From the NCBI GenBank assembly GCA_025462645.1, contig JAOAPB010000069.1:158871-222870 (forward strand): a stretch of 64,000 nucleotides of DNA, written 5' to 3'. A program made the position numbers and the translations under genes. The stretch comes from Edaphobacter sp. (GTDB taxonomy: Bacteria; Acidobacteriota; Terriglobia; Terriglobales; Acidobacteriaceae). The notes under the pieces were generated by a model. The model did no database searches, was not told the origin of the DNA, and saw only the letters and a program-made list of their open reading frames with translations. Shown here piece by piece: positions 10,626-19,000 of this stretch. Every line of letters starts with the position of its first letter. Within the stretch, counting starts at the first letter, position 1.

Positions 10626-11007
10626 TCATTTAGCTAAATGTCCCGGATAAATGTCTTCGATACAGTTGACTCGGATCTTCCGATCCTTCGAAATAACCTC
10701 TTTGTAGTAGCGCTCTGCGAAATCCTAGAGTGTGATCTCCCTTGGATCGTCAGACTTCCCAATTTTTTCCGCGGCAGGTGACTTCCCTATCGCCACACGT
10801 GTTGCGAGTTCGTCACGCCTGAGTTGTGCGTCTCTGAGACTGACGGCTGGATAGCGTCCAAGTGCCACCTTCCCGGTCTTACCGCCGAGTTGATACCGGT
10901 ATCGCCGGATGAAACATCTCGCTCGCCAATCCGTGGCCATCGGTCACGTGATACCTCGACGAGTCTCGTGGTTTCAGCACCCTAATCTTCGTATCTGTTA
11001 ACTTCAT
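10626..11007 (-). pseudogene. Relic of DUF4102/P4-type tyrosine-recombinase integrase
   Basis: The N-terminal part of a phage/island integrase is visible but broken. Frame 1 starts at an ATG at 11007 (ribosome-binding site GAGGTGG) with MKLTDTKIRVLKPRDSSRY and HVTDGHGLA. It then shifts frame near 10910-10940 to continue as RRYRYQLGGKTGKVALGRYP and AVSLRDAQLRRDEL. An in-frame TAG at about 10725 is followed by DFAERYYKEVISKDRK and EDIYPG, then a stop at 10626. These match, in order, the DUF4102 domain and the start of the SAM-like core-binding domain. The catalytic domain is missing. It begins about 180 bases past the mnmE stop in the same orientation. Confidence 0.82.
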
Positions 11008-11183
11008 TTGCCACCTCATTTGTCCACGCAAACCCTGCGAAGCGGTGCGTGTGGTCAAGATGTGGGACATGACAATATAAACATCAAGCTTGGATGGATT
11101 CAGTTAGAGGCAATGGCAATTAAATACAACAAAATAAACAATTTCCGTCGGATAGATGTTTCTGGAAGCCCTCGGAAGCTAAC

Positions 11184-12545
11184 TTATTTGCCGATACAAA
11201 ATTTGCTAAAGATAAGATTGAGAATAGCGTCACTGGCGGTGGAGCCGGTGAGGGCGTCCAAGGCATTGAGGGATTCGTAGAGATCTAAGAGGATCATCTC
11301 GTGCGGAATGGTATTGATGGCGGCTTGCCGAGCCCGGCCCAGGGCTGCCACGGCAATGGAGACAGCTTGGTGTTGTCGAAGATTGGTGAGGAGAGCAGTG
11401 TCGGAGCTGGGCGCAGCTGAGGTTATATGGGCCAGGATAGCTGCGCGAAGTTCGGCAAGGCCCATACCTGTCAGTGCAGAGGTTTTTATTGTTGAGTGAC
11501 GGGTTTGCTTTACAGGGAGCGTGTTGGGGGATAGATCGCTTTTGTTGACGGCGATGATGAGAGGGCGGGCGGTAAGGGCGGCGATAGTCGCTTCGTCTTC
11601 GGGATGGAGTGAAGCGGTGGCGTCGAGGATGAGAAGGACGATATCAGCTTCGGCCATGGCTTCGCGGGATTTGGCTATCCCAATGGTTTCAGCCTCGTCA
11701 CTGGCCTCGCGAAGACCAGCAGTATCAATTAGTTCTACTGGAATTCCTTCAAAGGAGATGCGTTCGGTGACGAGATCACGGGTTGTGCCAGGGGCGGCGG
11801 TGACAATGGCGCGGTCGCGTTGGACTAACCGGTTGAAGAGAGAGGATTTACCTGAGTTAGGGCGGCCTACGATGGCGAGGGTGAAGCCGCTGTGGACGAT
11901 TTTTCCGTAGGTAAAAGTTTGTTCGAGGGCAGTGAGGGGAGCTTGGATTGCTTCTATTTGGGAGATGATTTGCGCGGCTGGGAGGGTGTCGATGTCGTCT
12001 TCGGCGAAGTCGATGCCGGCTTCGAGGGAGGCGATCAGGGTTATAAGTTGTTGTTTTATTGGGGTTATTTGGCGGGAGAGGGAGCCGCCTAACTGTTGTG
12101 CCGCGATGCGGGCCTGGTGGAGGGTGGTGGCTTCGATGAGGTCGTGTACGGCCTCGGCCTGGGTAAGGTCGAGGCGGCCGGAGAGGAAGGCTCGCTGGGT
12201 GAATTCGCCGGGTTCGGCGAGGCGGGCGCCAGCGGTAAGACATTGGCGGAGGAGGTGGTCGAGGAGGACGGGAGAGCCGTGGGCGGCTATTTCTACGATG
12301 TCTTCGGTGGTGTAAGAGTGGGGGGCGGCGAAGTAGGTGACTACGGCTTCATCCAGGGTTTCCCCTGTCAGATCAAGGACTTCAGCGAAGCGCGCCTGGG
12401 CGGTGGCGAGGGGATGGCGGAGCTTGAGAAGGGGCTCGGCAATGGTGCGGGCGGAGGGACCGGAGAGGCGGACGATGCCGATGCCGCCGTGACCGGGAGG
12501 GGTGGAGATGGCGACTATAGTGTCCTGATCCTGATCGAGAGGCAT
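11184..12545 (-). CDS. mnmE: tRNA modification GTPase MnmE (TrmE)
   Basis: With MnmG, installs the carboxymethylaminomethyl group at U34 of certain tRNAs. The 453 residues hold the formyl-THF-binding N-terminal domain (STPPGHGGIGIVRLSG), a helical domain, and an inserted G domain with G1 GRPNSGKS (227-234), G3 DTAG and G4 NKSD. The chain ends with the functional C-terminal CIGK. mnmG is not in the window. The gene sits alone, divergent from a GH105 gene. The 3' end encoding FCIGK and stop is the same position used as attachment site by SGI1-type islands. Confidence 0.96.
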   Translation of the reverse strand: MPLDQDQDTIVAISTPPGHGGIGIVRLSGPSARTIAEPLLKLRHPLATAQARFAEVLDLTGETLDEAVVTYFAAPHSYTTEDIVEIAAHGSPVLLDHLLRQCLTAGARLAEPGEFTQRAFLSGRLDLTQAEAVHDLIEATTLHQARIAAQQLGGSLSRQITPIKQQLITLIASLEAGIDFAEDDIDTLPAAQIISQIEAIQAPLTALEQTFTYGKIVHSGFTLAIVGRPNSGKSSLFNRLVQRDRAIVTAAPGTTRDLVTERISFEGIPVELIDTAGLREASDEAETIGIAKSREAMAEADIVLLILDATASLHPEDEATIAALTARPLIIAVNKSDLSPNTLPVKQTRHSTIKTSALTGMGLAELRAAILAHITSAAPSSDTALLTNLRQHQAVSIAVAALGRARQAAINTIPHEMILLDLYESLNALDALTGSTASDAILNLIFSKFCIGK

Positions 12546-12787
12546 GTTTTGAGAATTTTATTCGTTCTTTGTCCGGGAGTTTTTCGGGGATGGTGGGATG
12601 GGCGTATTTAGCGGGTTTTTGTGTTCTAGACGTGGTGGTTTTGTGGTCAGAAGGTGGTGATTTGTGTGGCAAGACTGGTTAGCGGACGGCCTGTTTTGGG
12701 AGGTATGGAAATCGGCAGGTGTTCAAAGCTTCTCTCACCCGGTAGACTGTTCGGCGGTAGAAGGTAGGACCAAATTTCGGAGGTCGG

Positions 12788-13891
12788 ATGATTTCGAAGC
12801 TCGTGTTTTCCGGATGTGTCTTGATGGGTTGTTTGAGTGTGGCTGGAGCGCAGGGCGTTTCGTCCGTCGATAGCAACTTTACCAATTGGCCAGCAGGCAC
12901 CTCGCCTCAGGAGGTGGGAAAACAACTGGCTGACCACTTTGTCACGAGCCCGCACCAGTATACGAAGACGATCCACTACTCCGAGATCTGCACCTGGTAT
13001 GGTGCGTTGCGGTTCGCGAACCTGACGCATGACGATGCATTGCGTGACCAGTTGATCAAGAAGTTCGAGCCTCTGATGTCGGGTGGAGCGGAGGCTGAGC
13101 GGAGGCCGGTGCGGCGACATGTGGATGACTCGATCTTCGGGGTCGCTCCGCTGGAGATGGCACGGCAGACGAAGGATCCGAAGTTTTTGAAGGAGGGACT
13201 GTGGTGGGCGGATCGGCAGTGGGAGAATCCGCAGCCGGATGGGTTGTCGGCAGAGACGCGGTACTGGATCGACGACATGTACATGCTGACCATGCTGCAG
13301 CTTGAGGCATATCGCGCTACAGGAGACAAGAAGTATCTCGACCGGGACGCGAAGGAGATGGTCTCGTACCTTGACAAGCTGCAGCAGCCGAATGGGCTGT
13401 TCTACCATGCTCCGGATGTGAAGTACTTCTGGGGGCGCGGCGATGGTTGGGTTGCAGCGGGTATGGCGGAGATGTTGAGCGAGCTGCCGGAGAACCACCC
13501 GGATCGGGCGCGAATCATGAAGGGCTACAAGCTGATGATGTCCTCGCTGCTGAAGTACCAGGGCAAGGATGGGATGTGGCGCGAGCTGATCGACAAGGAC
13601 GATGCGTGGCCGGAGAGCTCCAGCTCGGCGATGTTCAGCTTTGGGATGATCATGGGCGTGAAGCATGGATGGCTGGATGCCAAGACGTATGGCCCGGCGG
13701 CCCGGAAGGGCTGGATCGCCGTCGTAGGATATGTCGACCAGAACCACGATGTGACGCAGGTTTGCGAGGGTACTGGAAAGAAGGACGACCTTGCCTACTA
13801 CTATGCTCGCAAGCGGCGGACTGGAGACTTCCATGGACAGGCTCCGGTGCTGTGGGCTGCCGGCGCTTTGTTGGCGGATGAGAAGAAGTAG
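12788..13891 (+). CDS. Secreted GH105 unsaturated rhamnogalacturonyl hydrolase-like (YteR family)
   Basis: Predicted to remove the unsaturated uronic acid from rhamnogalacturonan/pectin oligosaccharides. The 367-residue protein has a signal peptide ending around VAGAQG and the (alpha/alpha)6-barrel motifs of GH88/GH105: RHVDDSIFG (110-118), RYWIDDMYM with the likely catalytic aspartate (158-166), and FWGRGDGW (214-221). The ATG at 12788 follows GGAGGT with four-base spacing. A strong hairpin follows the gene. Placement near Oar receptors fits plant-polymer scavenging, but no other pectin gene is next to it. Confidence 0.88.
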   Translation: MISKLVFSGCVLMGCLSVAGAQGVSSVDSNFTNWPAGTSPQEVGKQLADHFVTSPHQYTKTIHYSEICTWYGALRFANLTHDDALRDQLIKKFEPLMSGGAEAERRPVRRHVDDSIFGVAPLEMARQTKDPKFLKEGLWWADRQWENPQPDGLSAETRYWIDDMYMLTMLQLEAYRATGDKKYLDRDAKEMVSYLDKLQQPNGLFYHAPDVKYFWGRGDGWVAAGMAEMLSELPENHPDRARIMKGYKLMMSSLLKYQGKDGMWRELIDKDDAWPESSSSAMFSFGMIMGVKHGWLDAKTYGPAARKGWIAVVGYVDQNHDVTQVCEGTGKKDDLAYYYARKRRTGDFHGQAPVLWAAGALLADEKK

Positions 13892-13917
13892 AAGTTGCTG
13901 CTGCCTGTTGTTTCAAA

Positions 13918-13957
13918 GAGAGGTGAAGAGCCAAGCTCTTCACCTCTCCTTTGATTT
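13918..13957 (+). terminator. Rho-independent terminator of the GH105 gene
   Basis: A perfect 14-bp stem (GAGAGGTGAAGAGC with its complement, three-base loop CAA) lies 27 bases past the stop and is followed by a T-rich stretch (CTTTGATTT). Confidence 0.75.
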
Positions 13958-14043
13958 GCGCCTTTGAAGCCGCGAACAAATGACTTGTCGACTTCTCCAT
14001 TAGTCGAGCGGTCAGCCCCGATCGCAGAACGTGTCCGACAGAC

Positions 14044-14313
14044 TCACACACCGAATCGCTCTGCGGCGCGGGCCTTCGCGCGTGTGGCCTCTTCTTCTCG
14101 ATTCTTGGGTGCCGCTGTCGTTTCGAGCGAGCGCAGGAGGCGGGCTGAGACCTCGGCGATCTCGTCGATCGCTGACTGGAAGGCTGCTTCGTTTGCCTTC
14201 GATGGCTTGTTGAAGCCGCTGATCTTTCTCACGAACTGGAGCGACGCGGCTTGAACCTCATCGCCAGTTACGGGTGGATCGAAGTTGAAGAGTGTTTTAA
14301 TGTTCCGGCACAT
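14044..14313 (-). CDS. DUF2277 family protein
   Basis: An 89-residue protein that matches the small DUF2277 family closely: it begins MCRNIKTLFNFDPPVT, then LQFVRKISGFNKPSKANEAA, with a helical lysine/arginine/glutamate-rich tail. The family is widespread and of unknown function. The gene is monocistronic; its stop faces the GH105 terminator and its upstream region is shared with the next receptor gene, which reads away from it. No signal peptide or membrane helix. Confidence 0.88.
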   Translation of the reverse strand: MCRNIKTLFNFDPPVTGDEVQAASLQFVRKISGFNKPSKANEAAFQSAIDEIAEVSARLLRSLETTAAPKNREEEATRAKARAAERFGV

Positions 14314-14749
14314 TCGCTATGACCTCACGATCTGAGAGCTATCGAACTGCGTGAAAGACGAGGAGGCTCAGCATTGCAGCCCCTGTCCCTTTCATCGTAC
14401 GACATAGGCCAAACCTACATCCTTACCTCCCTATAAGGCCCTATTGCGGTCAACCATCATGCTCCGAAGATGGATATCCGCCGCGGGGAGGTCGCAAGAG
14501 ACTTGCCGCTGCCGTACCCGGACCACTTCTGGTTTTCTTCCATGCTTCCGTGACGGAGGCAAGAGACATCTCCCGATTCATCGACCTGCGTAGAAATTCG
14601 TAAGCCATCTGGCCTAGATGGGATTGTTAAAACTGTATTACAGTCCAAGTCAGCAATCCCTCTCTTTAGTTCCAGATAGCACAACGCAACGCAGTGCCAT
14701 GAGTCCTCGATGGCACTGCGGGCGCTTTTTCATTTTTTTCGGAGGTAGT
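14314..14749. other. Intergenic leader region between DUF2277 gene and receptor 2
   Basis: No credible gene. It carries the divergent promoters and, near the receptor start, the terminator-like hairpin at 14690-14739. Confidence 0.5.
14690..14739 (+). promoter_or_regulatory. Terminator-like hairpin in the 5' leader of receptor 2 (possible attenuator)
   Basis: CGCAGTGCCAT and ATGGCACTGCG form a perfect 11-bp stem around a nine-base loop. After GGCGC comes TTTTTCATTTTTTT, which ends directly before the ribosome-binding site GGAGGT and the ATG at 14750. A stem plus U-tract just upstream of a start codon, with no gene ending before it on this strand, suggests transcription attenuation or a leader-structure switch. 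Confidence 0.55.
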
Positions 14750-17700
14750 ATGCGCAGGTGGCTAGGCTGTTATGCAGTCCTCTTTCTTCTCTCTTTTACG
14801 GTTCTGATGGGGCAGACGGTAGATACGTCGATCCTGGGATCGGTGACGGACTCTTCGGGTTCGGTGATTGCGGGAGCGACCGTAGTGGTCCATGCGGATG
14901 CGACAGGACAGGAAAAGGTGGTGACGACGGGTAGTAATGGGCAATACGTCGTGCAGTACCTGGTGCCGGGCAACTATACGGTGAGCGTGAACTCGACCGG
15001 GTTCGCGGGGTCGGTACATAAGGGGATTCAACTGGCGCTGTCGCAGCAGATCCATCTGGACGTGGCGCTGACAGTGGGCGGAACGCAACAGGTGGTGGAG
15101 GTGAGCGCGACGCAGGCGCTGATGCAGAGCGAGAATGCTTCGCTGGGAACGACTGTGGACACGAACCGCACGGTAAACCTTCCGCTGAACGGAAGGAAGT
15201 TCAATGACCTTGCCGTGCTTACGCCGGGTGTGCGGGTATCAAACCCGGACAATCATTCTTCGTCGACGGCGGGATCGACGATTGCGTCGAATAGCGGACG
15301 CGGGGACTGGGGCGCAGTGCTGGTCGATGGAGTAGCGCTGACGAACAACCGGTCTGCGTATGTGAACAACTATCCGTCGATCGATGCGATCGAAGAGTTC
15401 CTGGTGCAGACGGGAAACTTCTCCGCGCAGTATGGATTCTCCGCGGGCAGCAATATCAACGTACAGCTGAAGAGCGGCACAAACCGTTTTCATGGAAGCG
15501 TCTTCGAGTTCATCCGCAACGATGCCGTGGATGCAAGGAACTACTTCCGTCCGGCTCCCCTGAAGAAGAATGTGCTGAAGCAGAACCAGTTCGGAGCGAC
15601 GCTAGGCGGGCCAATCCTGCGAGACAAGACGTTCTTCTTTGCGAGCTATGAGGGGCTGCGCTCGATTGCAGAGGTTCCGTCGCTGACGAACGTGCTGACC
15701 GCGGCACAGCGGAACGGCGACTTCTCTGCTTCCTCGAAACCCCTGACGAACCCGTATACGGGCGTGGTTTATGCGAACAACCAGATTCCGGTGAATGCGG
15801 TATCGCGCAACCTGATCAACGCGTATATGCCACTGCCAAATGGAACGTTCTCGGGAGGGCAGAACTATGCGGGCGTCCGCATAGGCAACCAGAGCAACAA
15901 TCAGGGGATCCTCCGTCTGGACCACCGCTTCAGCGATAAGGATTCTCTGTTTTTGCACTACATCTACACGACGCGCACCTTCCCGAACACGGACGTGAAT
16001 CCGAACTTCCGCTATACGGGAACGAACCCGATGCATAATGCGGCGCTGCAGTATCTGCATGTGTTTTCGCCGACCGTGGTCAACGAGTTTCGTCTGGGCG
16101 CGAATCTGGAGCATGTAAAGCTGCTCAGTGTGCGTACGGGAACCGGTTTCACGATCGAGTCGCTGGGGATCAACGGGTTTCTGGTCGGTGGACCGGCGGG
16201 CCGTCCGCTCACCCCGAACGAGGAAGGCTTTCCGCTGCTGTCGATCAGCGGATTCCTGGGCATGGGCGACTCTCAGGCTGCGTCCAACCTGGACTATAGC
16301 CGAACGTTCATGCTGGCGGATAATGTGACGCTGACGCACGGGAAGCACACGTTACTGTTTGGCACGGATGTCCGCATGGCAGCAGACAATGCGACGACCA
16401 ACAATACACCGTTTGGACAGATGAGCTTTACCGGCGACATGACTGGAAATGGAAACATAGCTGGAAATGCGGCAGCAGACTTCATGCTGGGTGTTCCTCG
16501 CACATCGATCACGCCGGAGGGTGTGCCGATTACGGCGGCCCGGCAGTGGCGGACGGCTGAGTACTTCCAGGACAACTGGCGGTTGAACGATCGGCTGACA
16601 CTGAATCTGGGAGTCCGGTACGAGCTCTATGCTCCCCCGGTCGATATCAACAACGTGACGCGTACGCTGGACTTCAGCACTCCGCTTCCGCAGTTGACGC
16701 CGGCTCCGGGACAACGGCTGAACAACATCTGGAGCACAACGTATACGGACCTTGCGCCACGCGTGGGGTTTGCGTACAGCGCGCTGCCGAAGACGATTCT
16801 GCGCGGCGGATACGGTATTACGTACTATGGCGGGCAGTTCGACAACATCAACATCATGCAGTTGAATCCTCCGACCGCGGGCAGCCTGACGATCACGAAT
16901 CCGAACAGCGGCCCGGCAGCTCCACCTGTGGCAACAATTCAGACACCGGTTCCTGCGTCGTTGTATCCGAACCCTCCGAACTTCAACGTGGTGACGCTGC
17001 CGGCGGACAGACGCCGGCCGGATGTCAGGGTGCAGACGTGGAACCTGACGGTGTCGCAGCAGTTTGGCCGTGCGGTGTTGGATACGTCGTATGTGGGAAC
17101 CTATGGCTCGAATCTGGATACGAGTATTCAATACTTCAACTCGCCGCAGCCGGGGCCGGGTGCGATTCAGCCGCGACGCCCGTATCCGAACTTTGCGCGT
17201 ATCCGCGCTCTGGACTTCAGCGGTGCGTCGAACTATAACGCGCTGCAGGAGCACCTGGAGTGGAGGGTGAACTCGCAGTCGAATGTGACGGTGTCGTATG
17301 TCTGGTCGCACATGTTCGACAATCAGGGGGCATCGACGAACGCGGGTGGTTGCCAGTGCCAGGATGTGCGGCATCCGCATGAGTATGCCACGGGATTGAA
17401 CGATCAGCGGCATAGCTTTGTCCTGGCGTATGTCTATCGGCTACGAAACTTCACGCAGAACAAGGCACTAGGGCTGGGAGTCAACGGATGGACGGCCAAC
17501 GGGCTGGTGAGTCTGTCGAGCGGAATGCCTGTGAATATAACGCAGAGCACAGATAGTCAGAACGCGGACAATCCGTGGCAGCGTCCAAGCCTGGTGTCTG
17601 GGGTAAGTCCGTATGTCGCGAACAAGTCGGCTGTGAACGGATGGTACAACGCAGCCGCATTCAAGCTGAGCGGACAGGCCTTTGGCACAACTCCAAGAGA

Positions 17701-17932
17701 CTATCTGCTCGGGCCGGGAACAAAGACGGTGAACCTATCGTTGATGAAGGACTTCCTGATGCCCTATGCGGAGGCGCATCGGCTGCAGGTGCGGTTTGAG
17801 GCATTCAATGCGTTGAACACACCGCAGTTCTCCAACCCTGGAGCGTCGTTTGGAGCAAGCTCGTTCGGCGCGATCTCCTCGACGAAGATCAACAACCGCG
17901 AACTGCAGCTGGCGGTGAAGTACCTTTTCTAG
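14750..17932 (+). CDS. Oar-like TonB-dependent receptor with carboxypeptidase-regulatory domain (receptor 2)
   Basis: A 1060-residue outer-membrane receptor. The signal peptide (RRWLGCYAVLFLLSFTVLMG) is followed by a regulatory Ig-like domain (SILGSVTDSSGSVIAGATVV), a plug region with NLPLNGRKFNDLAVLTPGV, and a barrel that closes with the aromatic end VKYLF. The ATG at 14750 has GGAGGT four bases upstream; the frame is open further 5' but without such a site. A strong terminator follows. The substrate is unknown. Its leader contains a hairpin plus U-tract. Confidence 0.9.
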   Translation: MRRWLGCYAVLFLLSFTVLMGQTVDTSILGSVTDSSGSVIAGATVVVHADATGQEKVVTTGSNGQYVVQYLVPGNYTVSVNSTGFAGSVHKGIQLALSQQIHLDVALTVGGTQQVVEVSATQALMQSENASLGTTVDTNRTVNLPLNGRKFNDLAVLTPGVRVSNPDNHSSSTAGSTIASNSGRGDWGAVLVDGVALTNNRSAYVNNYPSIDAIEEFLVQTGNFSAQYGFSAGSNINVQLKSGTNRFHGSVFEFIRNDAVDARNYFRPAPLKKNVLKQNQFGATLGGPILRDKTFFFASYEGLRSIAEVPSLTNVLTAAQRNGDFSASSKPLTNPYTGVVYANNQIPVNAVSRNLINAYMPLPNGTFSGGQNYAGVRIGNQSNNQGILRLDHRFSDKDSLFLHYIYTTRTFPNTDVNPNFRYTGTNPMHNAALQYLHVFSPTVVNEFRLGANLEHVKLLSVRTGTGFTIESLGINGFLVGGPAGRPLTPNEEGFPLLSISGFLGMGDSQAASNLDYSRTFMLADNVTLTHGKHTLLFGTDVRMAADNATTNNTPFGQMSFTGDMTGNGNIAGNAAADFMLGVPRTSITPEGVPITAARQWRTAEYFQDNWRLNDRLTLNLGVRYELYAPPVDINNVTRTLDFSTPLPQLTPAPGQRLNNIWSTTYTDLAPRVGFAYSALPKTILRGGYGITYYGGQFDNINIMQLNPPTAGSLTITNPNSGPAAPPVATIQTPVPASLYPNPPNFNVVTLPADRRRPDVRVQTWNLTVSQQFGRAVLDTSYVGTYGSNLDTSIQYFNSPQPGPGAIQPRRPYPNFARIRALDFSGASNYNALQEHLEWRVNSQSNVTVSYVWSHMFDNQGASTNAGGCQCQDVRHPHEYATGLNDQRHSFVLAYVYRLRNFTQNKALGLGVNGWTANGLVSLSSGMPVNITQSTDSQNADNPWQRPSLVSGVSPYVANKSAVNGWYNAAAFKLSGQAFGTTPRDYLLGPGTKTVNLSLMKDFLMPYAEAHRLQVRFEAFNALNTPQFSNPGASFGASSFGAISSTKINNRELQLAVKYLF

Positions 17933-17952
17933 CCGCGAGCACATGAAGGAGT

Positions 17953-17987
17953 AGTTGAGAGAGCCTGCGGGCTCTCTCAACTATTTT
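17953..17987 (+). terminator. Rho-independent terminator of receptor 2
   Basis: A perfect 13-bp inverted repeat (AGTTGAGAGAGCC and its complement, with a short TGCG-type loop) lies 20 bases past the stop, followed by ATTTT. Confidence 0.75.
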
Positions 17988-18125
17988 AAGGATCTCTGAA
18001 CCTCTGCTATACGCGGCGCATAAGTCGCTCAGCGCCTGCTTGTTGGATATTCCAGAGGCACCATGTGGAGAGATACAGCGGCTTCTGGGACGAAACTGTC
18101 TAGCTTCTCCGCGAAGGTGTGGACG

Positions 18126-18872
18126 CTACTTCGGAGCAGTTGGGAGGAGAATGCGTAGGATGTGTGCCGGAGATGCAGCATCCCGGGTGATCGTAGCGGC
18201 GGCCGATGCGGGGAGCCAGCTAACTGCGCCAGCATCGAGCCTCTCTCTCTCTTCAGCGGCCTCTGTCTTGATAGATAGCGGAGTGAAGGCAACGATCAGC
18301 GAAGGGGCGGGGGAGGGTTTTATCAGGCATGGGGAAGAGCCGACGCAGACAACCCTCTCGATTTGAAGGGCAGGATCTGTGAACTCTACTGCGTCTTGAT
18401 TCTCCGATAGGGTCTGCGGAGCTTTTCCACGAAACGGGTCCTTAAGCCCAAGGGAGACCTGCCTGAGTTCGACACGTAGAAAGTCCGAACTCGTGTCTCC
18501 CAGGTTTTCGATACTGTGCCGTTCCGCCATTCCGGCGATTACGCGAAAGGAGCCTTTTACCGTGGGAGGCCGAAGGATCGACTCCGGTTTTTCTCCAACT
18601 TCAGCGTGGTCGATGCGGACCTGACCGGAGTCGTCCAGATAGACGAAGACCGTCGGGAAGCTGGAGTGATCGTGGACAGGGATCTTTTCGTGTGGCCCAT
18701 AGTGCGCGCGGATCACCGCCACAGCACTGTTGTCGAACGCGGAGCTGTAGTTGTTCGGCAAGGTGACGAGAGGATCCTGTGCGCAAGCCGCAACTGACCA
18801 TAGGCCGAGGACGATGAGCAGGGCGATGCTACGGTTTAGACAAGGTCCAAGTGAATGTGGCCGATGAGGCAT
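18126..18872 (-). CDS. Secreted cupin-like protein of unknown function
   Basis: A 248-residue exported protein. The N-terminal signal IALLIVLGLWSVAACA could be cut by signal peptidase I before QDP, or lipidated at the cysteine. The body has cupin-like strands with a possible metal-binding pattern, HYGPHEKIPVHDHSSFPTVFVY, and a second half that may be another cupin barrel (PSLIVAFTPLSIKTE). The ATG at 18872 has AGGAGCG six bases upstream. It stands between two Oar-like receptor genes on the minus strand, but nothing ties it functionally to them. An enzyme role is not shown. Confidence 0.65.
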   Translation of the reverse strand: MPHRPHSLGPCLNRSIALLIVLGLWSVAACAQDPLVTLPNNYSSAFDNSAVAVIRAHYGPHEKIPVHDHSSFPTVFVYLDDSGQVRIDHAEVGEKPESILRPPTVKGSFRVIAGMAERHSIENLGDTSSDFLRVELRQVSLGLKDPFRGKAPQTLSENQDAVEFTDPALQIERVVCVGSSPCLIKPSPAPSLIVAFTPLSIKTEAAEERERLDAGAVSWLPASAAATITRDAASPAHILRILLPTAPK

Positions 18873-19000
18873 CGTTCGCTCCTGTATGCGTCTCTTGAAT
18901 GATCATCGGGCATACAGCGCCTTGTCGCAATGGCTTCCTGCGACAGAAGTATCGTTGAGGCCGCTCGCGGGTCGATCAGGGAGAGTAATGCAGTCTGCGA

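Noticed and set aside
12647..13834. A 395-codon minus-strand frame over the GH105 gene
   Set aside because: Shadow of a clear GH105 enzyme with signal peptide and catalytic motifs.
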